DNA from: Planctomycetia bacterium
Lineage (GTDB): Bacteria; Planctomycetota; Phycisphaerae; Phycisphaerales; SM1A02
Assembly (NCBI GenBank): GCA_005787685.1
Contig: SYAC01000044.1
Coordinates: forward strand, 1 to 39,419
Direction of reading: 5' to 3'
Length of the DNA: 39,419 bases
The position numbers were made by a program, and so were the translations under genes. This document shows, one piece after another, positions 17,468 to 25,085 of this stretch; position 1 is the stretch's first letter; each line of letters begins with the position of its first letter. The notes below the pieces were generated by a model. The model made no database searches, was not told where the DNA came from, and saw only the letters and a list, made by a program, of their open reading frames with translations.

Positions 17468-17755
17468 TTAGCGACCGCGCGCGCCGCCAGCGCCTGAACG
17501 CTTTTGCCCACCAGCTGGAGCAGATCGTTTGCCACCGCCTTTGTTGGCGCCCTTGCCGCCACCAAATGTTGCGCCCTTGCCGTGAAATGGTGTTGCGCCA
17601 GCGCCACCAAAGTTGAACGCGGCGGGTTTGCCCGCGTGATCCAATCCAGCGCCAAAGACGCCGCCAGACTTTGCGCCAAGCGTTGGTTTTTTACCCGCGT
17701 CGGAATTGTTGTTGGCATTGTTGGACGAATTGTTTGCTGGTGTATTGCTTGTCAT
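17468..17755 (-). CDS. Small Asn/Gly-rich low-complexity protein
   Basis: The 95-residue product begins with an Asn/Ser-rich stretch and ends in a Gly/Lys/Arg-rich tail (GGGKGANKGGGKRSAPAGG). It has no signal peptide and no domain that I recognise. GGAG lies 6 bases before the ATG at 17755, so this start is preferred over an ATG 12 bases upstream that contains the same motif. The basic Gly-rich tail is similar in character to the tail of the nearby DEAD-box helicase (19670-22042), so a role in RNA binding or condensates is possible but speculative. It converges with serS. Low-complexity composition lowers confidence. Confidence 0.6.
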   Translation of the reverse strand: MTSNTPANNSSNNANNNSDAGKKPTLGAKSGGVFGAGLDHAGKPAAFNFGGAGATPFHGKGATFGGGKGANKGGGKRSAPAGGQKRSGAGGARGR

Positions 17756-17889
17756 AGTGAGCTCCATGTTTCAAAGCGGGAAATCTGCGCAAACACATTG
17801 TAATCAAAGTCATTGCGTGGATCACATTCAGAAATTGTATGGCGAGATTCAAGTATTCTTCACAATTCAGAAACACGCGATTATGAGAA

Positions 17890-18194
17890 CCAGCACAAAT
17901 GTGGCGCATCTTCCCTGCGACAAGAGCTGTCTTCCATCCCGCACTTCTCCTTTCCCCTTTAAGAAGTCTCTCTATGAAATCACTTTCGTCTTAATTCATC
18001 GCCTCAGAGGTGATCGCCACTATGTCAGCCGCCTCGGTCGATAAAGTCCCGAACTGGAGCAGCCGTTCCAACCCCGGGCGCCATCGCTTTGGTCGGCTTG
18101 GCTTGCTTGGTTGCATGACGTCGACGCTGCGTTGGCACTTGATTGACTTCACAACTTCCAATCGCCCCCACTCAACTGGGAGCGGTTGCCTTTT
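17890..18194 (+). pseudogene. Collapsed relic of the neighbouring anchored secreted protein gene
   Basis: This stretch resembles both ends of the intact gene at 18340-19125 but lacks its middle. The leader CTTCTCCTTTCCCCTTT and ATGAAATCACTTTCGTC (from 17974) match the start of the intact gene. In-frame TAA at codon 7 breaks the signal peptide. About 90 bases later, in another frame (18068-18130), the DNA encodes PTPGAIALVGLACLVA, a stop, then RRRC: a decayed copy of the C-terminal anchor. A shared tail (GATTGACTTCACAACTTCCAA) and a degenerate terminator stem (18159-18194) complete the match. It reads as a tandem duplicate that lost the part encoding the mature protein. Confidence 0.75.
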
Positions 18195-18339
18195 ACAGGT
18201 TTAAATTTCATACATACATTTACTCATTCTTAACAAACTTCAAATAAAGAATATAGCGAATCATCACAAATGCGCTGCACTATAGCTTGTGTTCTAACTA
18301 CTTCTCATTTCCTTTTTACCAACCATCAGGAGTCCCTTC

Positions 18340-19125
18340 ATGAAATCACTTTCGTCGTTATTGATCACCTCAGCTGTGATCGCCGTTTCCGCAACCGCGT
18401 CCGCCGCACTTGTGGCAGGCGATATTGCGCTTGTTAGCTTTCAAGCCTCGGGCACGCCGAGCGACTCGTTTTCATTTGCAACTTTGGTGAATGTTGACGC
18501 TGGAACTGTTTTATATTTCACAGACAATGGTTTCACAACAGGGTCAGGCTTTCGTGGCGTGCTGAGTACGGACAATGATGGCAACGAAGGCGTTATAAAA
18601 TACACTGTGGGCGCAAGTGGTTTGGCAGCGGGTCAAATCGTCAGTAGCCTTTCCACAAACACCGCTAACGGCACGTGGACTTTAAGTGGTCTGATTTTCA
18701 CAAGCGGATCTGGCTCATTTGCACCGCTTAATTTCTCCGCAAGCGGCGAGCAATTGACAGTGTTGACCAGCACTAATTCCCAGCCCTTGCTGAGTGGCTA
18801 CACAGCGTTGTATAACTTTGACAACACTGGCGCGTACGAGGCGAGCACAAGTTCTTCAACTGGACAATTGGTTACTGGCCTTGTTGCTGGAACCAGTGCA
18901 GTTTTGCTTGGTTCCCCATTGAATGCCAACTTTGCCAATTTCAACTTTGGTGCATTTAGTGGTAGCGCGGATCGCGACACTTGGCTCGCCCGTATGGGAA
19001 ATAGCGCCAATTGGACAACAAGTGTTGCTACAACGAATACCTCTGATGGCTCATTCAACATTCCAGCTCCGGGCGCGGCGGCGTTGCTTGGTTTGGCTGG
19101 TTTGATCGCGCGTAGACGACGCTAA
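18340..19125 (+). CDS. Secreted protein with PEP-CTERM-like C-terminal anchor
   Basis: The 261-residue protein has a signal peptide (residues 1 to about 22, ending SATASA) and a beta-rich, Ser/Thr/Gly/Asn-rich exported part. It ends in a short anchor (residues 242-261): a Pro-Ala-Pro-Gly motif, a hydrophobic helix (AAALLGLAGLIA) and four Arg. This tripartite ending resembles PEP-CTERM sorting signals, but with PAPG in place of PEP; such endings are common in Phycisphaerae. A good Shine-Dalgarno (AGGAG, 18328-18332) lies 7 bases before the ATG. It is followed by a strong terminator and preceded by a collapsed copy of itself. A surface or matrix role is likely; the exact function is unknown. 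Confidence 0.88.
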   Translation: MKSLSSLLITSAVIAVSATASAALVAGDIALVSFQASGTPSDSFSFATLVNVDAGTVLYFTDNGFTTGSGFRGVLSTDNDGNEGVIKYTVGASGLAAGQIVSSLSTNTANGTWTLSGLIFTSGSGSFAPLNFSASGEQLTVLTSTNSQPLLSGYTALYNFDNTGAYEASTSSSTGQLVTGLVAGTSAVLLGSPLNANFANFNFGAFSGSADRDTWLARMGNSANWTTSVATTNTSDGSFNIPAPGAAALLGLAGLIARRRR

Positions 19126-19153
19126 GGTTACGATTGATTGATTTCACAACTTC

Positions 19154-19190
19154 CAACCGCCTCCATGAAATTGGGGGCGGTTGCTTTTTT
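19154..19190 (+). terminator. Intrinsic terminator of the anchored secreted protein gene
   Basis: An 11-bp stem (CAACCGCCTCC with GGGGGCGGTTG, one G-T pair) around an 8-base loop is followed by CTTTTTT. A decayed version occurs after the relic upstream (18159-18194). Confidence 0.85.
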
Positions 19191-19205
19191 GCCATTTGCA
19201 TTTGT

Positions 19206-19240
19206 GATTTGCGATTTGCGATTTGCGATTTGTGATTTGG
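19206..19240. repeat. Heptamer tandem repeat (GATTTGC type)
   Basis: Five consecutive 7-bp units: GATTTGC three times, then GATTTGT and GATTTGG. Less regular units (CATTTGCATTTGT) precede them. It lies in noncoding DNA right after a terminator. No function is evident; such heptamers usually arise by slippage. Confidence 0.85.
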
Positions 19241-19669
19241 GTTTCCAGAAATACGCATTGAGTTCTTGCAAATTGGTGTAATACGATTCAGGCGCTTTCA
19301 CAAATCACATTTGCCGCAAAGCCGACATGCGCGCGGCGCGCCAACACGAACATGTGCAGTGGGTGCTCCAGCAAAGACACCCTGTATCACAAGCCATTCG
19401 GAAGCGAATTACAACTGTGGAAATTCAAATCAATGGGATGTCGCCAAATCATGCGCAAACGACAGCGGCATGAATGCGTCAACGCTCGCAGTCAATGTGT
19501 CCAACGCCCATCAGTTGAATTTGCAGCGACTGGCCGCACCAAAAATAAGTTATCCATGGAACAAGTATGACTACTTTGGCGTGTTGAAATAAGCCAGTTG
19601 CCAAAGGAATGCGTTTGCAGAGTTGGATGCACTGACCACCGCTGTTGATTGCAACGGTAGATTTATAAA
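19241..19669. other. Intergenic region without a recognisable gene
   Basis: This stretch lies between the heptamer repeat and the convergent helicase gene. Several overlapping frames stay open in 19266-19592, but none resembles a known protein, has a Shine-Dalgarno or shows the codon pattern of the neighbours. It might be a decayed gene. No tRNA or clear terminator for the helicase gene was found. Confidence 0.4.
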
Positions 19670-22042
19670 TTATCGCGGACCGCTTTGAAAGCCGCCAGTC
19701 TTTTTAAAGCCAGCTTTTTTGAAGCCGCCTTTTTTGAAGCCGCCGCCTTTGAAACCGCCACCTTTGAAACCGCCACCTTTGAAACCGCCACCTTTGAAAC
19801 CGCCACCACTTTTAAATCCGCCACCGGAACCGCCGCCGCCAGAAGATGATCCGCCGCGATAACCGCCACCGGAACCGCCCCCGCCAGAAGACGATCCGCC
19901 GCGATAACCGCCACCGGAACCGCCGCTTGATGAGCCGCCACTTGGCGCGCCCTTTCTAAATTCGCCGCCTGATGGTGGGCCCTTTCGGAAACCGCCGCCA
20001 GAAGAAGATTTGCCGCGGTAGCCGCCACCAGAACCGCCGCGTGATGCGCCGCCACTTGGCGCGCCTTTTCTAAAGCCGCCGCCGGAACCGCCGCCGCTTG
20101 GGGCGCCAGAAAATCCGCGTGCTTTGGCTTGTTGAAAGCCTCCGCGCTTACCAAAGCCAACATGGCCGCCATCACGCGCGCCTTGCGCGGCGCCCGCACC
20201 ACGCGCAACATTTGCGCCGTCGTGCTCGCCAAAATGACCTCCACCGTCGCGGGCATTGCCACCATTTTCACCTCCAGCAGAACCGCCACTGCCAGCGGCC
20301 TCGCCAGTGCCCCCCGCTTGAAATGGATGAGGCGTGCGCGGCGAATATGTTTTCTTACCGTAGGCTTTTTTCTCGCCAAAAGTTTTTTTCTCAAACGGCT
20401 TTTTGCCAGAGGCTTTCTTTTCAAAGGCGCGCTCGGCAAATGATTTCTTGCCCTGCGGTTTATTGTCGGCACCCGCGGTAACATCCGCGCCTGCATCGGC
20501 AACTACGCGCTTGGGGCGGGAATCGGACTTGGCGCTACGCGGATATTCCTTGCGCACGGTCACATCATTGGGTTGATCTTGTCGATCTGGAGCGAACATT
20601 GGCTCACGAATAATTGGCGCGCGTTCGCGCTTTGGTCGATCGATTGCGGCGCCATCACCCGCCGCGTCGCGCGGTTGTGAAGAAGAAACACGGCCATCGC
20701 CTCCACCAATGCGACCAGCGCTTTCATCACGCGCACTACGATCGCCGCCCCTGCCTGCGCCCTCGCGGCGTGTGCCACGATTGCGTTGACGACCACCATC
20801 GCGCGTTGCGCCACGATCACCACGACCGCGACCTTCGCGACTTCTGCGACCACCCCGATCACCGTCGTTGGAATCATCAAGCACGGCGCCTGGAACTGGC
20901 TTCATTTCTGGCAGTTCCGCGGGCATTTTGCCGCGCGGAATGGGCTTGCGAATTAGGCGCTCAACATTGCGCAAAAGATTGCGCTCGGAGTCATCACAAA
21001 AGGCGATGGCAATTCCAACCGCACCCGCGCGTCCAGTTCGACCAATGCGATGCACATAGGCCTCGGCCTCAATTGGCAAATCGTAATTAATGACATGCGT
21101 GATTCCATCCACATCAAGTCCACGCGCGGCGACATCGGTTGCCACAAGAACTTTGGTGCGTCCAGAACGGAAACCATCCAGCGCTTTGGTGCGTTGACTT
21201 TGCGCCTTGTTGCCGTGAATGGCGTCGGCTTTTTCACCGCACGCCCGCAGACGCTTGGTGATCTTGTCGGAGTTGTGCTTGGTCTTCATGAACACCAACA
21301 CACGCTTGACCTCGGGGTCCCTGAGAATGTGGCCCAGTAGCGCGAACTTGCGGTCACGCGAAACTTGATACAGAAGTTGCTCAATTTTGGGGGCGGCGCT
21401 GGCCACGGTGTGCACTGCGACACGCACTGGATTGCTGAGCAAGGAGCCGGCAAGACCCGCGATAGCCGGCGGCATGGTGGCGGAAAACAGCAGCGTTTGC
21501 CGCTTTGTAGAGAGCATTTTGGCAATGTCGCGAATGGGATCAATGAAACCCATGTCAAGCATGCGGTCGGCCTCGTCCAGAACAAAGGTGTGGATGTGCG
21601 CCAGCGAAATAATTCCTTGATCGATCAAGTCAATTAAGCGGCCAGGCGTGGCCACCAGAATGTCAACGCCGCGTTCAAGCGCGCGCTCTTGGTGATACTG
21701 ACTGACGCCACCAAAAATGACCGTGTGACGCAGGCCAGTACCGCGACCGTACGTGGCGAAACTTTCGGCGATCTGCGCCGCAAGCTCGCGCGTTGGCGAA
21801 AGAATGAGCGCGCGTGGCTCGAACAATTTCTTGGACAACTTTTCATTTTGCAGCTTCTGAATAATTGGAAGCGCGAAGGCCGCGGTTTTTCCGGTGCCGG
21901 TCTGTGCAATGCCAAGCACATCTTTGCCCGCGAGAGCCGGAGGAATGGCTTGCGCCTGAATGTCGGTGGGCGTGGTGTAGCCCTCCTCTGTCAGCATGCG
22001 AAGTGTCGAATCGTCTAAACCAAGTGTTGAAAATAGGGACAA
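19670..22042 (-). CDS. DEAD-box RNA helicase (RhlE-like) with long Gly-rich tail
   Basis: This 790-residue ATP-dependent RNA helicase has all core motifs in residues 1-380: Q motif GYTTPTDIQ (21-29), AQTGTGKT (46-53), PTRELA, DEAD (156-159), SAT (187-189), ARGLD and HRIGRTGRAG (331-340). A disordered tail of about 400 residues follows, first Arg/Asp/Gly-rich, then with GGGYRGGSSS and FKGGG repeats. Such tails bind RNA and promote condensates in cold-shock and ribosome-assembly helicases. The start is a TTG at 22042 with AAAGG just upstream; the next in-frame ATG lies beyond the N-terminal motif region. The rhlE-like assignment is by core similarity only. Confidence 0.93.
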   Translation of the reverse strand: MSLFSTLGLDDSTLRMLTEEGYTTPTDIQAQAIPPALAGKDVLGIAQTGTGKTAAFALPIIQKLQNEKLSKKLFEPRALILSPTRELAAQIAESFATYGRGTGLRHTVIFGGVSQYHQERALERGVDILVATPGRLIDLIDQGIISLAHIHTFVLDEADRMLDMGFIDPIRDIAKMLSTKRQTLLFSATMPPAIAGLAGSLLSNPVRVAVHTVASAAPKIEQLLYQVSRDRKFALLGHILRDPEVKRVLVFMKTKHNSDKITKRLRACGEKADAIHGNKAQSQRTKALDGFRSGRTKVLVATDVAARGLDVDGITHVINYDLPIEAEAYVHRIGRTGRAGAVGIAIAFCDDSERNLLRNVERLIRKPIPRGKMPAELPEMKPVPGAVLDDSNDGDRGGRRSREGRGRGDRGATRDGGRQRNRGTRREGAGRGGDRSARDESAGRIGGGDGRVSSSQPRDAAGDGAAIDRPKRERAPIIREPMFAPDRQDQPNDVTVRKEYPRSAKSDSRPKRVVADAGADVTAGADNKPQGKKSFAERAFEKKASGKKPFEKKTFGEKKAYGKKTYSPRTPHPFQAGGTGEAAGSGGSAGGENGGNARDGGGHFGEHDGANVARGAGAAQGARDGGHVGFGKRGGFQQAKARGFSGAPSGGGSGGGFRKGAPSGGASRGGSGGGYRGKSSSGGGFRKGPPSGGEFRKGAPSGGSSSGGSGGGYRGGSSSGGGGSGGGYRGGSSSGGGGSGGGFKSGGGFKGGGFKGGGFKGGGFKGGGFKKGGFKKAGFKKTGGFQSGPR
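19741..19800. repeat. 15-bp tandem repeat in the helicase tail
   Basis: Four units of CGCCACCTTTGAAAC (the first with one change) encode repeated Phe-Lys-Gly-Gly-Gly on the minus strand. Diverged units flank it on both sides, and a 42-bp repeat coding GGGYRGGSSSGG-type peptide lies at about 19830-19920. The repeats keep the frame and probably vary in number. Confidence 0.85.
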
Positions 22043-22213
22043 AGGCGCCTTTCAAATATCAAGCCGAATTGGCCTGCCCACGAGATGTATTTGTTGAGAG
22101 CGATGAAATTCGCCCCTCGTTGGAGGGTCAATACTACATGAAATCGGCTTCAAATACTATGGCTTTCTGGAATATTCCTAGTTTGACCATGCCTGCAAAG
22201 GTCATTGCGCGCA
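22043..22213 (-). promoter_or_regulatory. Upstream region of the helicase gene
   Basis: This 171-bp stretch lies between the carbamoylase stop codon and the helicase start, both on the minus strand. A perfect 5-bp hairpin (CCCTC-CAAC-GAGGG, 22114-22127) sits about 75 bases before the start. Candidate promoter boxes are weak (for example TTGACC at about 22130). Long structured leaders are known for cold-shock helicase mRNAs, but nothing here proves one. Confidence 0.25.
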
Positions 22214-23461
22214 TTACAAGGCTGTGGCGATCCATTTCATGATGTTGTCGGCAAGCGCGTCAAAGGCAGTCACGGACATTTCAATGTGCTCTTGCAAGGT
22301 GTCCTCCAATTTGTTGTGGCTAATGCCGTGAAGACTTTGCACAAACATCATGGTTGTTGGAATACCAATTTGCGCCATGGACGCCGCGTCGTGCAGTGGT
22401 CCCGACGGCAACCGAAATTGCGTGCCCGTTATCTTTTGAATCGCCGCGTCGCACAGATCCGTAAGTTGCGGATGAAACGGAATGGGCTCGATCTGCCACA
22501 AGCGTTCCCAATGCACGGAGACATTTCCCTCGCGCGCGAACTTTTCACTGGCCTCGTGCGCGGCGCGCAACATGTTGGCCAGCGCCGCAGGATCAAGATG
22601 GCGTTGATCAAGCGTGATGCGGCAATCTTCCACCACACTGGTCACAATGTTTGGCTTGGTGGTGCAAGAACCAATGGTGCACACGCCTCCACATTTTTCC
22701 GTGATGGCGTAAATTTCCTGACCCATACGCGCTGCCGCAAGAAAAGCGTCGCGGCGGCGATTCATAGGCGTGCTGCCAGAGTGCGCTGCCTGTCCGTGAA
22801 ATACAATGGCATGGCGCTCCACACCGTATGTTCCAAGCACAGCACCAAGCGCAAGATTTTTATCGAGCAGAACCGGTCCTTGTTCAATGTGCAGCTCCAT
22901 GTAGGCCGCAGCATTTTTGAGTTCGCCGTGGCTGTCTTTCACGCGCTCAAATTCAATACCAACATTGTTGAGTGCGGCGGGAAGTGTCACGCCATCCTTA
23001 TCCGTAAGCACGCGCGCCTCATTCATGTCAAGCGTGCCAGCGCAGGCTGATGAACCAAACAAACTTTTTCCAAAGCGTGCGCCTTCTTCATCGGCCCAAT
23101 CCACTAGGCGAATGGTGACGGGCGGCCTGCCGTTGAACTGCGTATTGATACGGCGCAGAATTTCCAAACCCGCCAGCACATTCAAGCATCCGTCGAGCCA
23201 ACCACCGTTTGGAACGGAGTCCATGTGGCCGCCAATCAGAAGTTCCTTGGAAGAATCGCCGCGCAAGGTGCTCCACAAATTCCCCGCGGCGTCGATATGG
23301 GTTGCAACCGGCAACTGCGCTAGTTTTTTGGTGAACCAAGAACGCGTGGTGCTCCACATGGGTGTGAATGCCACACGCTGCGCGCCGTCCGCATCGCTGG
23401 TGAGGGCGCGCAAATCCTTCAATTCATCCACGGTGCGTTTGGGCTGCAGTGCGCTTAACAT
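22214..23461 (-). CDS. pydC: N-carbamoyl-beta-alanine amidohydrolase (beta-ureidopropionase, M20 type)
   Basis: This 415-residue zinc amidohydrolase belongs to the hydantoinase/carbamoylase branch of the M20 family. Metal and catalytic residues are visible: GGHMDSVPNGG (His79, Asp81), LDGCLNVLAGLE (Asp90), DWADEEGARFG (Glu125, Glu126) and ELHIEQGPVL (His191). Relatives act on N-carbamoyl amino acids, allantoate or ureidoglycolate. Here the divergent neighbours encode dihydropyrimidine dehydrogenase and dihydropyrimidinase. The likely reaction is therefore N-carbamoyl-beta-alanine to beta-alanine, CO2 and ammonia, and the 2-methyl analogue from thymine. The substrate comes from gene context; the family alone would not settle it. 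Confidence 0.88.
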   Translation of the reverse strand: MLSALQPKRTVDELKDLRALTSDADGAQRVAFTPMWSTTRSWFTKKLAQLPVATHIDAAGNLWSTLRGDSSKELLIGGHMDSVPNGGWLDGCLNVLAGLEILRRINTQFNGRPPVTIRLVDWADEEGARFGKSLFGSSACAGTLDMNEARVLTDKDGVTLPAALNNVGIEFERVKDSHGELKNAAAYMELHIEQGPVLLDKNLALGAVLGTYGVERHAIVFHGQAAHSGSTPMNRRRDAFLAAARMGQEIYAITEKCGGVCTIGSCTTKPNIVTSVVEDCRITLDQRHLDPAALANMLRAAHEASEKFAREGNVSVHWERLWQIEPIPFHPQLTDLCDAAIQKITGTQFRLPSGPLHDAASMAQIGIPTTMMFVQSLHGISHNKLEDTLQEHIEMSVTAFDALADNIMKWIATAL

Positions 23462-23604
23462 GTGCGCAAGTGTGGCTCAAAAATCACGCCGCGTCGAGTG
23501 CGTACGCGCCAAATCTTACAAATGTGGACGCTGAGATAAAGTGACCTCAACCAAAACATGTTGGCTTTACGCACAAATTAACGATACCATTGATCGTATT
23601 CACG
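23462..23604. promoter_or_regulatory. Divergent control region of the pyrimidine degradation cluster
   Basis: This 143-bp region separates the carbamoylase gene from preT. A short inverted repeat ACGAT-N7-ATCGT (23581-23597) lies 8-24 bases before the preT start and could be an operator. No regulator gene is present in the cluster. No promoter with two good boxes was identified; TTGGCT near 23564 is a weak -35 candidate for preT. Confidence 0.35.
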
Positions 23605-25083
23605 ATGTCTTTCAAGCCCCTTCTTCCTATTGAAGCAATTACTGCCAATATGGCGGATCTGCACTTGCCCCTACGGCCACAAGAAGCCATTGTGGAAGCC
23701 GACCGCTGCCTGTACTGCTTTGACGCGCCCTGCATTGCAGCGTGCCCCACTGGTATTGATGTGCCAGGATTTATAAAGAAGATCGCTGCGCGCAATGAGG
23801 TTGGCGCCGCGAAAACAATTTTAACCGCCAACATTCTCGGCGCCTCGTGCGCGCGCGTGTGCCCCACCAAGGTGTTGTGCGAGGGCGCATGCGTATTGCA
23901 TGACCGCGACCAGAAGCCCATTGAAATTGGCCGCCTACAACGCTTTGCCACGGACTATGTGAGCGAGCGAAAAATTTCGGTGCTGAAGCCACCCGCCACA
24001 AAAAACGGAATTGCCATTGCCGTGATTGGCGCGGGTCCCGCGGGTCTGGGCTGCGCCGCGGAGTTGGCGCAACTTGGCTACAGCGTGACCGTGTTTGAAA
24101 AGGAAAAATTGCCGGGTGGATTAAACACCTACGGCATTGCGCTGTACAAAATGACACCCGCCTTCAGCCTGGAAGAAATTGAGTTGGTCAAAAGTTTGGG
24201 CGTGCAGATTCAATGCGGCGTAAACATTGGCAAAGACAAATCCATTGCCGATATGGAGCGTGAATTTAAGGCGATTTTTGTGGCGATTGGTTTGGGCGCT
24301 GGAAATCGCTTAGGTATTCCCGGAGAGGATTTGCCGCAGGTGGTTGACGCGCTGACATTTATCAAGCGCCTGCACAGCGAGCCACTGAACAGCGTGGCGG
24401 TTGGCGAACGCGTAGTGGTGATTGGGTGCGGCAACACCGCCGTTGACTCCGTAACGCAATCCATTCGTCTTGGCGCCAAACAGGTCAGCGTGGTGTACCG
24501 CCGTGGCCAAAATGAAATGAGCGCGTACGACTTTGAATACGCCCACGCCAAACATGACGGCGCCACTTTTTTATTCCACTGCATGCCACTAGAAGTTGTA
24601 GCCAGTGGCGGCCATGTCAGCGGCATCAAACTTGTCAAGACAAAGGTGAACGCCGCGGGCAACTTAGAAGCCGTCGCGGGTTCAGAATGGATTGAGCCAT
24701 GCGACATGATTGTGAAAGCCGTTGGCCAAGAGAAGCAAGTGCCGTTTCTCAAAAAATTATTTCCCACGCTTGCCATGAATAAGCGCGGAGGAATTGTCAC
24801 CGACGCACTGACCGGCGCCACGAGCCTGCCGCATGTGTTCACCGGTGGCGATTGCTCTAACGCTGGGCGCGAAGTGGTCAACGCCGTGGGCGAGGGCAAG
24901 AAAGCGGCGCATGGGATTCACCAGTTTGTAACCAAGAAACAGCCGGAATTTCCTATGCAACATTCGCGCATGGGCCACAAGGCGGGCGCCAGTGGCTCTG
25001 GTTTGCTGCACCCAATTCGCGCGCATGAACTCGAGGCCGCGCTTGCCAAAAGACTCTCCGCCCAAGGCAAGGCAAACAAATAA
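23605..25083 (+). CDS. preT: Dihydropyrimidine dehydrogenase, FAD/Fe-S subunit
   Basis: This 492-residue flavoprotein passes electrons from NAD(P)H to PreA, which reduces uracil and thymine. The N-terminal part carries two sets of Fe-S cysteines (CLYCFDAPCIAACPTGID, then CARVCPTKVLCEGAC), as in the GltD/PreT family. The FAD-binding motif is AVIGAGPAGLGCAAEL, and a second nucleotide fold is seen at VVVIGCGNTAVDS. The ATG at 23605 (MSFKPLLP) is preferred over a TTG at 23590. Only 2 bp separate its stop from preA, so the two subunits are cotranscribed. Length and motifs match the bacterial two-subunit enzyme. Confidence 0.93.
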   Translation: MSFKPLLPIEAITANMADLHLPLRPQEAIVEADRCLYCFDAPCIAACPTGIDVPGFIKKIAARNEVGAAKTILTANILGASCARVCPTKVLCEGACVLHDRDQKPIEIGRLQRFATDYVSERKISVLKPPATKNGIAIAVIGAGPAGLGCAAELAQLGYSVTVFEKEKLPGGLNTYGIALYKMTPAFSLEEIELVKSLGVQIQCGVNIGKDKSIADMEREFKAIFVAIGLGAGNRLGIPGEDLPQVVDALTFIKRLHSEPLNSVAVGERVVVIGCGNTAVDSVTQSIRLGAKQVSVVYRRGQNEMSAYDFEYAHAKHDGATFLFHCMPLEVVASGGHVSGIKLVKTKVNAAGNLEAVAGSEWIEPCDMIVKAVGQEKQVPFLKKLFPTLAMNKRGGIVTDALTGATSLPHVFTGGDCSNAGREVVNAVGEGKKAAHGIHQFVTKKQPEFPMQHSRMGHKAGASGSGLLHPIRAHELEAALAKRLSAQGKANK

Positions 25084-25085
25084 TC

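Noticed and set aside
19266-19592. 108-codon plus-strand frame
   Set aside because: No ribosome binding site, no recognisable protein, and other frames are equally open; kept only as part of an unexplained intergenic stretch.
19663-20502. 279-codon Ala/Lys-rich frame on the minus strand
   Set aside because: It is the shifted reading of the Gly-rich helicase tail.
22205-23050. 281-codon plus-strand frame
   Set aside because: Antisense to the amidohydrolase gene, whose catalytic residues are all present.
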